Below, in pieces: positions 14,301 to 24,979 of a stretch of DNA of 64,000 bases. The notes beneath the pieces were generated by a model that was not told the DNA's origin, did no database searches, and was given only the letters and a program-made list of their open reading frames with translations. The position numbers and the translations under genes were made by a program. The first letter of the stretch is position 1; each line of letters opens with the position of its first letter. Source of the stretch: an uncultured Hyphomicrobiales bacterium (GTDB taxonomy: Bacteria; Pseudomonadota; Alphaproteobacteria; Rhizobiales; TMED25); assembly GCA_905181735.1 (NCBI GenBank), contig CAJIYR010000003.1:1-64000 (forward strand). Reading direction: 5' to 3'.

Positions 14301-15248
14301 TTAGAGACTCGAAACCTTAATATTGCTGCTTAATTTTTTTGTTTCTATATTAAGAAAACTATCAATATCTTCTACAATTTCCCAAGAATCCGCTGCCTTA
14401 AACAATGAAGTTAAAGCTTTGTGATTTAGACAGTGACCTCCGCGAATTGATTGGTATTTACCAATAATATTATAACCAGAAAGCATTAAATCACCACAAA
14501 TATCAAGTGCTTTATGCCTTACAAATTCATCTTTGTAATTTAAACCTTCATAATTCATAATAGCTTTCTCAGTTAACACTATCGTGTTTGAAAGATTAAC
14601 ACCAAGGCCATACCCAACAGAATTTAATTTTTCAGCTTGAGACAAAAAACCAAATGTACGAGCTGATGCAATTTCATCTCTAAAGAACTGTGGTGTAAAC
14701 TCAAAAGCTATATTCTGATTACCTATTTTACTATGGTTAAAATTAATTTCAGTTTCAATCATAGATTTATCATTAGGAACAAAACGCGCAATTGATTGAC
14801 CTTTCACTATCTCTATTGGTTTTAATATTCTAATAAATTTTGAATTTTTATCTAACTTTACTATACCTGATTTATCTATTAACTTTATAAACTCAATTGA
14901 ACTTCCGTCCATAATAGGGATTTCATTTCCATTTATGTGTATTTCAATATTATCAATCCTGGCACCCGCAAATGCAGCCATTAAATGTTCAACTGTTAAT
15001 ACAGAGACGCCATCTGAGTTTGTTAATTCAGTACAGAAATAAGTTGAACTAACGTTGGATGATATTGCCTCTATACGATTTTTTTTTTTACTATTATTTA
15101 GATCACTGCGAATAAAAACGATACCAGTATCTGGTCCAGCAGGCGTTAATGTAACGTTAGATAGAATACCAGTATGAATACCATTACCTGTAAAATTTAT
15201 TTCATTAGCAATAGTGGTTTGAAAATTGTTTAGCATTACTCTAACCAT
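14301..15248 (-). CDS. lpxC: UDP-3-O-acyl-N-acetylglucosamine deacetylase
   Basis: 315 aa; GNGIHTG, VEHLMAAFAGARIDN, DEFVRHKALDICGDL, RGGHCLNHK. Confidence 0.96.
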   Translation of the reverse strand: MVRVMLNNFQTTIANEINFTGNGIHTGILSNVTLTPAGPDTGIVFIRSDLNNSKKKNRIEAISSNVSSTYFCTELTNSDGVSVLTVEHLMAAFAGARIDNIEIHINGNEIPIMDGSSIEFIKLIDKSGIVKLDKNSKFIRILKPIEIVKGQSIARFVPNDKSMIETEINFNHSKIGNQNIAFEFTPQFFRDEIASARTFGFLSQAEKLNSVGYGLGVNLSNTIVLTEKAIMNYEGLNYKDEFVRHKALDICGDLMLSGYNIIGKYQSIRGGHCLNHKALTSLFKAADSWEIVEDIDSFLNIETKKLSSNIKVSSL

Positions 15249-15353
15249 ATAAAAATAGCTTATTAAAATATATTAGGATTTAGAAATATTTAATCACAAC
15301 CCTGTTTAAATTATATATATTTGTATAAAACAATATAAAGATTAATTATAGTA

Positions 15354-17120
15354 TTAATTAGCTTGCCTGCGAAGAAAAGCTGGTATTTCCAAGTTGTCGT
15401 CATCTTTTTCAGCAATACTCTCGTCAAACTGACCATCTTCCATTTCTTTATAGTCAATTATCTCATCTGCGGCCTGAGTATCTTTATCTTCCAATTCAAA
15501 TCCATGTAAATCATAATTGAATTTATCGTCATTTAATTCGTTGTCCAAAGGATTGTTATCGTCAAAAGATTCATTTGGAATCATATTACCACTTATAGCT
15601 TCATTCTCATATTTAACGAAATCAGTTTCAACAAAGTTTGGTTCATTAACATGACTCTGACTAACTTTCTTTTTTGAACCAACGTTTATTAGTCTTTCAA
15701 AAAGACTTTTCTTTCCTTTTTTATCTTCGTATTTATCTATAAAATCACTTTGCATGCCAACAGTAACATTATCATCTTTCATTGAAAAAAAGCTATTGAC
15801 TTTAGGTATATCCTCTTTGCCAACATCAGGAATAATAGATGCTTTGGGTGTAAAAGATTTATTTAAATTTATATTTTTATCTTCTGAAATAACAGGCCTT
15901 GATTGTGAGTTATAAAAACTATGATTTGAATCAATCTTTCTAAAAGTCACATCACTTTGTTCCTCTTTATTGGTTGTTTTAACAATATCATCCTTGGAAT
16001 CAGAATTTTTATCGGTTGAATATTTTTCAGATACATTATTATCTTTACTTAGAGTCTTTCCAAAATTGAAATTACTGAATGACGTCCCAACCTTATTTGA
16101 TTTCCTGTAATCAATGTTATCAACTGTAGTATTGTAAGAGCCAGCATTTACTTCTGATTGTATTCCAGTAGCTACAACAGACACTTTGATCGAACCTTCC
16201 ATGCTTGGATCAAATGTAGCGCCTAAAATAATATTAGCATCTTTATCAACTTCATTTCTAATTCTTGATGCAGCCTCATCGACTTCGTATAACGTTAAGT
16301 CTTCACCGCCAGTAATTGATATTAATAATCCTTGGGCACCTTTCATAGAAACTTCATCTAAAAGCGGGTTTGCAATAGCTGCTTCAGCAGCCTCAATTGC
16401 TCTTTTCTCACCCGAAGCTTCCCCTGTTCCCATCATCGCCTTACCCATACCTTGCATTATTGATTTTACATCCGCAAAATCTAAATTAATGAGACCTTCT
16501 TTAACCATAAGGTCAGTAATGCCTTGCACTCCTGATAACAAGACTTGATCTGCCATCGCAAATGCATCGGAAAAAGTAGTCCTCTCGTTTGCAATTCTAA
16601 ACAAGTTTTGGTTTGGTATAACTATTAATGTGTCGACGTGTTTCATTAACTCAGAAATTCCGTCTTCAGCTATCTGCATTCTCCTCGCTCCCTCAAACTG
16701 AAAAGGCTTGGTTACAACAGCAACTGTTAGTATATTTTGTTCGCGGCATAATTGGGCAATAACAGGAGCTGCTCCTGTACCAGTACCACCACCCATACCG
16801 GCTGTAATAAATACCATATGTGCACCTGAAGCGTAATCTAAAATTTCTGCTTGAGCTTCTTGCGCTGATGCAGCACCAATTGTAGGTTGTGAACCAGCTC
16901 CTAGTCCCTCAGTAATTGCCGTACCCATTTGAATGCGACGATCTGCACTAGACATAGCAAGAGCTTGTGCATCTGTATTGGCAACAACGAATTCTACTCC
17001 ATCAAGTCCTTCTTGAATCATATTATTTACAGCATTTCCACCTGCACCACCGACACCAAACACTGTTATTCTTGGCTTTAATTCACTCATTGAATCTGGC
17101 ATTTTTAAATTAATAGTCAT
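15354..17120 (-). CDS. ftsZ: Cell division protein FtsZ
   Basis: 588 aa; [15 protein letters not shown] tubulin signature; long acidic linker; C-terminal [10 protein letters not shown]. Confidence 0.99.
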   Translation of the reverse strand: MTINLKMPDSMSELKPRITVFGVGGAGGNAVNNMIQEGLDGVEFVVANTDAQALAMSSADRRIQMGTAITEGLGAGSQPTIGAASAQEAQAEILDYASGAHMVFITAGMGGGTGTGAAPVIAQLCREQNILTVAVVTKPFQFEGARRMQIAEDGISELMKHVDTLIVIPNQNLFRIANERTTFSDAFAMADQVLLSGVQGITDLMVKEGLINLDFADVKSIMQGMGKAMMGTGEASGEKRAIEAAEAAIANPLLDEVSMKGAQGLLISITGGEDLTLYEVDEAASRIRNEVDKDANIILGATFDPSMEGSIKVSVVATGIQSEVNAGSYNTTVDNIDYRKSNKVGTSFSNFNFGKTLSKDNNVSEKYSTDKNSDSKDDIVKTTNKEEQSDVTFRKIDSNHSFYNSQSRPVISEDKNINLNKSFTPKASIIPDVGKEDIPKVNSFFSMKDDNVTVGMQSDFIDKYEDKKGKKSLFERLINVGSKKKVSQSHVNEPNFVETDFVKYENEAISGNMIPNESFDDNNPLDNELNDDKFNYDLHGFELEDKDTQAADEIIDYKEMEDGQFDESIAEKDDDNLEIPAFLRRQAN

Positions 17121-17227
17121 AATTACAATTCCTTCTCAAAAACTTATCTTGGAAACGCCACATCTCCGGATTTATAATAAATAATCTAATATAAAATAAT
17201 TAAACTTAAACTCACGATATGATTACT

Positions 17228-18538
17228 CTAGAAGCTATCTCTTAACCATTTACTAATATCTGATAAATATCCACTATTTTTAAAAACTTTTTTTTCTTTA
17301 GATAATTTTTCAATAATAAGATTATCATTTTGCGCAAATATTAACATTCCAACTGCAGTTGAAAAAATTGGGCTATTAACATTTATATCATTAGAAAAAT
17401 TTCTAGGTACAGCCCTTCTAACAGGTCCTCCAAAAATTTGCGCAGCCAATTCATCTACGCCAGTTAACTGGCTCATCCCCCCAGTCAATATTATTCTTTT
17501 ATCTTTGTGCAGTGAGTTGCTAATATTATTAAGACGTTCCTTAATTAATTCAAAAATTTCAGTTACTCTTGGCCTTACAATATCAGCAACTATTGGTTTT
17601 GGTACTTTTTGTATAAGATTTTGTTTTTCTCCCTCTCCAACAAGAGGGATGTTGATCAAATCTCCAGTTTCGTAGACATGAGATAAAACGCCGCCATATA
17701 ATACTTTTAATTTTTCTGCATCAATTATTGGGGTTGATAATTGCTTAGCAATATCTAATGTCACATCGCGGCCACCAATAGGTATGGCGTCTGCGTATTT
17801 TAACATACCATCAACAAATAAACAAAACGATGTACATCCAGCTCCCATATCAATACAGATTGTTCCTAAGTCAGCTTCATCTATGCTTAACGTTGCCACT
17901 GCACTTGCCAATGGAGATACAATCATCTTTGAAATTTTAGCATGAGCTCTTTCCACTACAAGATTAAGGTTTCGTAGTGGTCCTGTATCTGTTGTAATTA
18001 TGTGCATATTGATATTTAATCTCTGCCCATACATACCTATTGGATCCAAAATACCTTGTATGCCATCTATAGAAAATCCCAGTGGTATTGTGTGTATTTT
18101 TGTCTTATCATCCTTTAACTCCTGACCATAAGATGCATGAAGAGCTGTCTGAACATCTTTATTGTTAACCTGAGAATTATGAATAGGGACACCCACTTCG
18201 TAAACTGCCGATTCAATATTATTTGACGAAACATTAACTATTAATTGATCAATTGTAACGCCAGCCATACTTTCTGCTGCTTCTATGGCAGTTCTAATAG
18301 AATCTTCTACAGCATTTAAATCTACAATATTCCCTGCTCTTACGCCTTTTGATTGATTATGGCCTATGCCTATAATTTCTATTGTAGAATTTTTTTTAGA
18401 ATCATAGAAGTTGTGATTCTTTGCAATTATACATACAATTTTATCCGTACCTACATCTAATGCAGCGCTAATAGATTTATGATTATAGTTTTTATCTCTA
18501 ATTTGCCCTGACATTCTGTTAAATGACATTAAATGCAT
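17228..18538 (-). CDS. ftsA: Cell division protein FtsA
   Basis: 436 aa; actin-like ATPase motifs (ALDVGTDKIVC, CIDMGAGCTSF, ILTGGMSQLTG); between ftsQ and ftsZ. Confidence 0.97.
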   Translation of the reverse strand: MHLMSFNRMSGQIRDKNYNHKSISAALDVGTDKIVCIIAKNHNFYDSKKNSTIEIIGIGHNQSKGVRAGNIVDLNAVEDSIRTAIEAAESMAGVTIDQLIVNVSSNNIESAVYEVGVPIHNSQVNNKDVQTALHASYGQELKDDKTKIHTIPLGFSIDGIQGILDPIGMYGQRLNINMHIITTDTGPLRNLNLVVERAHAKISKMIVSPLASAVATLSIDEADLGTICIDMGAGCTSFCLFVDGMLKYADAIPIGGRDVTLDIAKQLSTPIIDAEKLKVLYGGVLSHVYETGDLINIPLVGEGEKQNLIQKVPKPIVADIVRPRVTEIFELIKERLNNISNSLHKDKRIILTGGMSQLTGVDELAAQIFGGPVRRAVPRNFSNDINVNSPIFSTAVGMLIFAQNDNLIIEKLSKEKKVFKNSGYLSDISKWLRDSF

Positions 18539-18549
18539 TTATTATTACC

Positions 18550-19371
18550 TTATATATCTTTTGGTGTGGTTATATTGTTAAATTTTGATGGCGTGATATC
18601 AATTCTTTTAGGCAATCTCATGTCGATAATTTTTATATATTTATTCAATATATCCTCTAGATCATTTAATTCTATCAATTCATCCAAAGAAGAAGAATAA
18701 TTATCTTCTGGTAAGTAAATTTCTATCCCATTATATAACCTTAATGTCCATCTCCTGTTCCCTACCCTTAGAATAGATTTTACCTTATTGCCAATTTTTG
18801 GCCTTGAGTTAAGTTGCTCTATAAGCCCTGGTGCTGCTAGTGCAGCATTATCTCCTACAATCATTTTTAAATTCAAAAAATTATCTGCATTTAAGCTATC
18901 TACAACCTGACCGTCTTCTCCAATTACATATTTTTCCTTCTCATAGAACCATATGGCTATAGGATTATATTCTGTTATATTAACATGAAGAGTTGAAGGG
19001 TATAATTTAATTAGATCAACCGATTTTATCCAATCTAGATTATTTAAATTTCTAATAGCTTTTTTTGAATCAAAAGAAAATATTGAATTATTATTATTAT
19101 TGAATGTTGCATCTATTATATCAGATTGCCGTGTATGTCTATTTCCATTTGTTGAAATATGCTTAATAGAAAAATCTAAATTATCGGACAAAAAAAAGGG
19201 AGGTAAATTAAATTCTTTAAAAGGCCTGTAGCCAACTTGGTTCAATAACAAAACAAATCCAAAAAATACAATTAGTAGTATTGTAAAATAAGAGAATATG
19301 GATTTAATTTTCCTTGTTCTGCTTTTTATTAAATTTCTTGAACCAGAGTTATTTAAATATAATTCATTCAT
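18550..19371 (-). CDS. ftsQ: Cell division protein FtsQ
   Basis: 273 aa; single TM segment, POTRA and FtsQ domains (GNRHTRQSDI...W.KSVDLIKLYPSTLHVNITEYNPIAIW). Confidence 0.94.
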   Translation of the reverse strand: MNELYLNNSGSRNLIKSRTRKIKSIFSYFTILLIVFFGFVLLLNQVGYRPFKEFNLPPFFLSDNLDFSIKHISTNGNRHTRQSDIIDATFNNNNNSIFSFDSKKAIRNLNNLDWIKSVDLIKLYPSTLHVNITEYNPIAIWFYEKEKYVIGEDGQVVDSLNADNFLNLKMIVGDNAALAAPGLIEQLNSRPKIGNKVKSILRVGNRRWTLRLYNGIEIYLPEDNYSSSLDELIELNDLEDILNKYIKIIDMRLPKRIDITPSKFNNITTPKDI

Positions 19372-19391
19372 CTAATGTATTCCAATTATCA

Positions 19392-20312
19392 TTATCTATT
19401 GCAAGACGCATCATTAAGAATCCAATAAACTAGTTCATCAAAGGATATTCCTGCGTGACTTGCAAGCTCTGGAACTAATGATCTCTCTGTCATTCCGGGT
19501 TGAGTATTAATCTCTAGGCAAACTAATCCTTCCATGCCCAATATGTCATTAAATCTAAAATCACAACGCGTTACACCCTTGCAATGCAAAGATTCGTGAG
19601 CTGCTAACGATAATTCTTGGATAGCTTGATATATATTTCTTTCAATATTTGCTGGGATTAAATGTACAGTTGAATCTGATTTATATTTTGATTCGTAATT
19701 ATAAAAATTACTATTTGGTATAATTTCAGTAACACCAAGAACTCTGTTTCCCATAACAGCGCAAGTTAAATCTTTTCCTAATATATATTCTTCAATCAAA
19801 TATGTATCAAAATCATTTAATTTATCTTCTCTTACTATCTTTTTTAAATCAATCTCTTCATCAAAAATAATCTCAACACCTATACTTGACCCCCCTGATA
19901 TAGGCTTAATAATATATGGGGGTTTCATAATATTTCCTACAATTAATTCTTTTTTATTAATAGTAAATCCTTCTGCTACTGGAATGCCAGCAGATTTAAA
20001 AATATTTTTTGCAATATTTTTATTAATTGCATTAGATGACGGTAAGACTCCTGAATGGGTATATGGTATCTGCAGATATTCAAGAATTGCTTGTACATTT
20101 CCATCCTCACCCCACTTGCCATGAAGAGCATTAAAAACTATGTCTGGTGAAATTTTATTTAAAACAGGTATTAGATTATGATCTGGATCAATCCTAATGA
20201 CATCGTAATTTAATTTAATGAGTGAGTTATAACAAGCGTCACCAGTTAAAAAACTAATCTCTCTTTCCGGAGATTCTCCTCCTAACAAAATAACAACTTT
20301 TTTATTCAACAT
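19392..20312 (-). CDS. ddlB: D-alanine--D-alanine ligase
   Basis: 306 aa; LLGGESPEREISFLTG, ALHGKWGEDGNVQ, CLEINTQPGMTERSLVP. Confidence 0.96.
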   Translation of the reverse strand: MLNKKVVILLGGESPEREISFLTGDACYNSLIKLNYDVIRIDPDHNLIPVLNKISPDIVFNALHGKWGEDGNVQAILEYLQIPYTHSGVLPSSNAINKNIAKNIFKSAGIPVAEGFTINKKELIVGNIMKPPYIIKPISGGSSIGVEIIFDEEIDLKKIVREDKLNDFDTYLIEEYILGKDLTCAVMGNRVLGVTEIIPNSNFYNYESKYKSDSTVHLIPANIERNIYQAIQELSLAAHESLHCKGVTRCDFRFNDILGMEGLVCLEINTQPGMTERSLVPELASHAGISFDELVYWILNDASCNR

Positions 20313-20327
20313 AACATTCCTTAAAGT

Positions 20328-21254
20328 TTAAATTTCGGGACCAGAACCTATACACTTTATCTCCCATTCAAGTTTTATACCTGTAACAGATTTAACTTTA
20401 CTAATAATTAACTTACCTAAAGATTCTACATCTCGTGCTGTTGCATTTCCATTATTAATAATAAAATTACAATGCTTCCTGGAAACAGAAGCGCCACCAA
20501 CGGACAAACCCCTGCAACCAGATAATTCTATTAGCTCCCAAGCCTTTTTATGTTTCGTATTCTTAAATGTTGATCCACCTGTTTTTTCTCTCAAAGGCTG
20601 AGAATTATTCCTTAAATTTTTTATAGATATCATTTCATCATATATCCTATGGTATTGAGAATGATATCCTTGATACAAAGCTGACAGACATAATGTTTCG
20701 TTAGCAATGTTAGAACTACGGTATTTAAAATCTAACAAACTATTCTTAACATTATATGTAATACCACTTCTATCAATAAGCGTTACCTCTATTAAGAGAT
20801 CTTTTGTTTCCTGACCAAACGCTCCCGCATTCATTTTAATAGCCCCACCAACAGATCCCGGAATACTATTGTAAAAGGAGAATCCGCCTATATTATTTTG
20901 GAGCGCAAAACTAGATAATTTCTTATCTAAAACAGAGCATCCCGATAATATTTTATCCCCATCAACTACTTCTATTTTTGAAAAAGCTTTTCCCAAAGAA
21001 ATTACAATTCCTGATATTCCATAATCTCTAATTAAAACATTAGACTTATTTCCCAACACACAGTAATTAATATCGTTTGGTAATTTTTCTAAAAATATAG
21101 CCAGATCATGTTCATCCTCTGGGAAAAACATGACTTCAGCTGCACCCCCAACTCGAAACCAAGAAGATGAAGCCAAGGGGTAATTAGGAATTAATCTACC
21201 ACTAGGTTTGTATAATTTATCCACCAATAAATCTGCATTAGGCCATAATTTCAT
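20328..21254 (-). CDS. murB: UDP-N-acetylenolpyruvoylglucosamine reductase
   Basis: 308 aa; SSWFRVGGAAEVMFFP, SIPGSVGGAIKMNAGAFG. Confidence 0.96.
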   Translation of the reverse strand: MKLWPNADLLVDKLYKPSGRLIPNYPLASSSWFRVGGAAEVMFFPEDEHDLAIFLEKLPNDINYCVLGNKSNVLIRDYGISGIVISLGKAFSKIEVVDGDKILSGCSVLDKKLSSFALQNNIGGFSFYNSIPGSVGGAIKMNAGAFGQETKDLLIEVTLIDRSGITYNVKNSLLDFKYRSSNIANETLCLSALYQGYHSQYHRIYDEMISIKNLRNNSQPLREKTGGSTFKNTKHKKAWELIELSGCRGLSVGGASVSRKHCNFIINNGNATARDVESLGKLIISKVKSVTGIKLEWEIKCIGSGPEI

Positions 21255-21279
21255 GAAATAAAATCTCTTGCTATTTTAA

Positions 21280-22659
21280 TTATATATTTTTAACAATTTC
21301 TCTTGCAATTGAGCTTATATCGCCAGCTCCAATAAAAATAACAATGTCACCATTTTTTACAATTGATTTTAACAATATTTTTAAATTTTCATTGCTCATA
21401 AAGTATTTTATACAATCTTTATCAATAAATTTAATATCATTTGCTATGGTTCTGTTGGTAATAGCTTTTGTAGCTAACTCACCTGCAGAATAAATAGGTG
21501 CGATCAGCAAATAATCCGTATCCTTAAATGAAGAGCAGAATCCATCGTATAACTCAATTATCCTGCTATATCTATGAGGCTGAAAAACGGTTACTATCTT
21601 ATTATGCTTGATTTTATTGGCTGCCGATAACACTGCCTGTATTTCCACTGGATGATGTGCATAATCATCAAAATATATCACCCCATCTTTATCTCCAATT
21701 TTTGTAAATCTTCTTTGAATACCTGGGAAATCTTTAAGTCTACTTTTTATTTTTTTGATATCTATGCTTAATATTTTTGCGACAATTATGGACGCAACTG
21801 CATTGTTAATATTATGATCACCATGCATTGGTATAAAAAATTCTTCATCAAAATATATATCGGGTAAATTACACTTTAGAGAAAAAATTGAACCTAAAGA
21901 TTCATTTCTGATAAATGAAACCTGGTAATTTGCTTTTTTAGAAAAACCATATGAAATTAATCTTTCTACCATAATATCACCTAATATTGATTGGACCCCA
22001 ATATCATCAATACATAAAATTAAATAACCGTTTTCTTGAGTTTTATTGGCATATTTAACAAAAGCATCCTTTAGTAATGTCATTGATTTGTAATAATCCA
22101 AATGGTCATTATCAATATTTGTTATAATTGATATCTCGGAAGGCAATATTAAAAAACTGCCATCTGATTCATCAGCCTCAACAATCATCCAATCTCCATT
22201 ACCAAATATAAGATTACTTTTATTGATATTCATTATACCACCGCTAACAACAGTTGGATCTATAGCTTCATCCTTTAATAATTGCCCTATTATAGAAGTA
22301 GTAGTCGTCTTCCCATGCGTACCAGATATCGTAATGGAGCGTTTATCTTTCATAACAATTGCCAGGAATTCTGCTCGGGAATACAAAGGTATACTCCTTG
22401 CATTTGCTTCAATAATTTCTGGATTACTTTTATCAATCGCAGATGAGTAAACAACCACTTCTGCTGTCTGTATATTTTTACCAACGTGGCCAATATTTAT
22501 AGAAATACCTTTTTTCTCAAGTCTAATAAGATTATTATTTTTTCTAATATCACTTCCTTGCACTACATAGCCTAATTCGTAAGCTAATTCTGCAATGGCA
22601 CTCATGCCAATACCACCGATACCAATAAAGTGAATTATTTTGAAACTACTAAAAAACAA
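21280..22659 (-). CDS. murC: UDP-N-acetylmuramate--L-alanine ligase
   Basis: 459 aa; HFIGIGGIGMSAIAEL, SGTHGKTTTTSI, YAHHPVEIQA. Confidence 0.97.
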   Translation of the reverse strand: MFFSSFKIIHFIGIGGIGMSAIAELAYELGYVVQGSDIRKNNNLIRLEKKGISINIGHVGKNIQTAEVVVYSSAIDKSNPEIIEANARSIPLYSRAEFLAIVMKDKRSITISGTHGKTTTTSIIGQLLKDEAIDPTVVSGGIMNINKSNLIFGNGDWMIVEADESDGSFLILPSEISIITNIDNDHLDYYKSMTLLKDAFVKYANKTQENGYLILCIDDIGVQSILGDIMVERLISYGFSKKANYQVSFIRNESLGSIFSLKCNLPDIYFDEEFFIPMHGDHNINNAVASIIVAKILSIDIKKIKSRLKDFPGIQRRFTKIGDKDGVIYFDDYAHHPVEIQAVLSAANKIKHNKIVTVFQPHRYSRIIELYDGFCSSFKDTDYLLIAPIYSAGELATKAITNRTIANDIKFIDKDCIKYFMSNENLKILLKSIVKNGDIVIFIGAGDISSIAREIVKNI

Positions 22660-22712
22660 TAATTATCCCCTTAATATATAGTCTTGTAACATAAAATTTC
22701 AAAAATGTTATT

Positions 22713-23819
22713 TTAATAATAAGTTAAAATTAAATTAGCGACATTCTTAGCTGCGCTAGTATTTCCAGTTGCATAGGCGGCTAAACTCATTTTAGTTAAA
22801 ACTTCTCTATTGTTATAAAAATAGTTAATTTGATTTGATAAAAATTTTTCATTCAAGTCTTTTTCCTCCACTAGAATACAAGCCCCATCATTTTCTAGTT
22901 TTTTAGCATTTATATACTGATCATTATCTATAGAATGACTTAATGGAATCAATATAGACGGCTTTCCAATAACCCTGAATTCATCGATTGATGTAGCTCC
23001 CGCTCTAGATATGATTATATCAGCTTCATGCATATATAATGGTAAATTATCAAAAAACGTTTCAATTTTAGCTGGAATGGAAAGCTCTTTATATTTTTCT
23101 TCTAGCAATGATAAGTCCTTTTTAACAACCTGTTGAACAATATTAATATTTGACCTTAACTCGCTTGGAAGTAACGACAAAGATAGAGGAATTAAATTTG
23201 AAAAAATACTGGCACCTTGACTGCCACCAAAAATAAGAATATTAAATTTATTTGTATGTTCATACAAGGGCGCGTGAGTACTTCTTAGTCTGCAAATCTC
23301 TTTTCTAATGGGATTACCAACTAACAAAGTCTTATTATAATGCTTTGGTAAAATATTTTTTGTATCCTTTTGAGAAATTAAAATTTTTTTTGCTAAATTT
23401 CCTAGAAATCTATTAGCCCTGCCCATTATTAAATTTTGCTCATGGATAATAATTGGAATTCGTAACAAATAAGCTATCATAATTGGTGGGAAGCTAGGAT
23501 AACCTCCAAAGCCAATAATTAATCTAGGTGAAAATTTCAATAAAATCCAAAAGGATAGAAGGAGACCTGGTATAATTTTGAATAAAAATAAAATCTTTTT
23601 TAAATTATTTTTTCCAAACGGAGTATCTGACTCTATGACACGGATAGTAATATTTGGGAACAGATTCTTATAATTTAAGCCTCTCTTATCAGTGATCATT
23701 AATATTTCAAAGGATGAATCAATAAGCTCATCTATAACTGCAATTGAAGGAAAAACATGTCCGCCAGAGCCACCGGCCACAATAATTATTTTTTTATTTT
23801 TACTTGAATAATTTTTCAA
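22713..23819 (-). CDS. murG: UDP-GlcNAc undecaprenyl-PP-MurNAc-pentapeptide transferase
   Basis: 368 aa; AGGSGGHVFPSIAV, IGFGGYPSFPP, ILIFGGSQGA. Confidence 0.96.
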   Translation of the reverse strand: MKNYSSKNKKIIIVAGGSGGHVFPSIAVIDELIDSSFEILMITDKRGLNYKNLFPNITIRVIESDTPFGKNNLKKILFLFKIIPGLLLSFWILLKFSPRLIIGFGGYPSFPPIMIAYLLRIPIIIHEQNLIMGRANRFLGNLAKKILISQKDTKNILPKHYNKTLLVGNPIRKEICRLRSTHAPLYEHTNKFNILIFGGSQGASIFSNLIPLSLSLLPSELRSNINIVQQVVKKDLSLLEEKYKELSIPAKIETFFDNLPLYMHEADIIISRAGATSIDEFRVIGKPSILIPLSHSIDNDQYINAKKLENDGACILVEEKDLNEKFLSNQINYFYNNREVLTKMSLAAYATGNTSAAKNVANLILTYY

Positions 23820-24961
23820 TTAAGTTCCCTGCTATGTTTATTTACAATTAATATCCTATTGCTTGCTTTTTTTCTTGAAAAAGCTAACATAAAACCGAAT
23901 GATATTGCAATTGATAGCATTGAAGAACCTCCGTATGAAATAAAAGGTAATGTCATACCTTTAGCGGGAATTATCCCTAAATTAACACCTATATTTATAC
24001 CAGATTGTATTCCAATCATTGATGATAATCCGGCAATAGATAGCCTCGAAAAAATATCTTGATTTAACATTGCTCGCTGAAAACCTCTTAACACTATGAA
24101 TGCAAAAAGCAAGACTATTAGCATACATATAAATATGCCGTATTCTTCTGCTGCAACCGCGAATATAAAATCTGTATGAGCATCTGGAAGTATATTTTTT
24201 ATCGTACCTTCGCCAGGACCTTTTCCTAGCCAACCTCCTTTTATGATTGCATTATGAGCGGTATCTACTTGAAAAGTATCTCCGGAAGATGGATTCAGAT
24301 AACTATTTAACCTTTGAGCAACATGGTCAACATTAAGATAGGCAGTGGTAAGTCCGATAATACCAATAGTTGATATTATTAAAATACCAATCCACGGCAT
24401 TCCTGAAATAAAATATATTATTGATGAAACTATTGTTATCAATAAAGTTTGCCCATAATCCGGTTGGAGAATTAGCAATGAAATTAGAATAATGTATAAA
24501 ATTAAAGAAATTAGCTTTCCAGGTTTATTTGATATTAGAGATTCTGAAAAAAACCAAGAAATTAAAACTATAAACACTGGTTTAGCAAATTCTGATGGCT
24601 GCAAAGATATAACCCCTAAATCTAACCATCTTGTAGCTCCTTTTATGGGGGTACCGAAAATATTCAAGTATACCATTATTAAAATACAAGATAAAAACGT
24701 TAACAAACAAATCCTTCTAATATTTTTTTGGTTAAGGAATGAACATAGAATCATTGTTGTGACTGAAGGCACTAAATAAATAAAATGTCGTTTAACAAAA
24801 TAATATTGATCGAGACCCAATCTATTAGCTACAGCAGGACTTGCAGCTAAATTTAAAATGACTCCACAAAATATTAGGATAAAAACTAAGGAAATTAGAA
24901 ATTTGTCAACAGTCCACCACCATTCAGATAGGACATTTTGATTAGTTCTTTTTAAGTTCAT
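23816..24961 (-). CDS. ftsW: SEDS glycosyltransferase FtsW
   Basis: 381 aa; polytopic; GATRWLDLGVISLQPSEFAK, LPDAHTDFIFAVAAEEYG, PFISYGGSS. Confidence 0.95.
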   Translation of the reverse strand: MNLKRTNQNVLSEWWWTVDKFLISLVFILIFCGVILNLAASPAVANRLGLDQYYFVKRHFIYLVPSVTTMILCSFLNQKNIRRICLLTFLSCILIMVYLNIFGTPIKGATRWLDLGVISLQPSEFAKPVFIVLISWFFSESLISNKPGKLISLILYIILISLLILQPDYGQTLLITIVSSIIYFISGMPWIGILIISTIGIIGLTTAYLNVDHVAQRLNSYLNPSSGDTFQVDTAHNAIIKGGWLGKGPGEGTIKNILPDAHTDFIFAVAAEEYGIFICMLIVLLFAFIVLRGFQRAMLNQDIFSRLSIAGLSSMIGIQSGINIGVNLGIIPAKGMTLPFISYGGSSMLSIAISFGFMLAFSRKKASNRILIVNKHSRELN

Positions 24962-24979
24962 AACAGCAATTACCTAAAT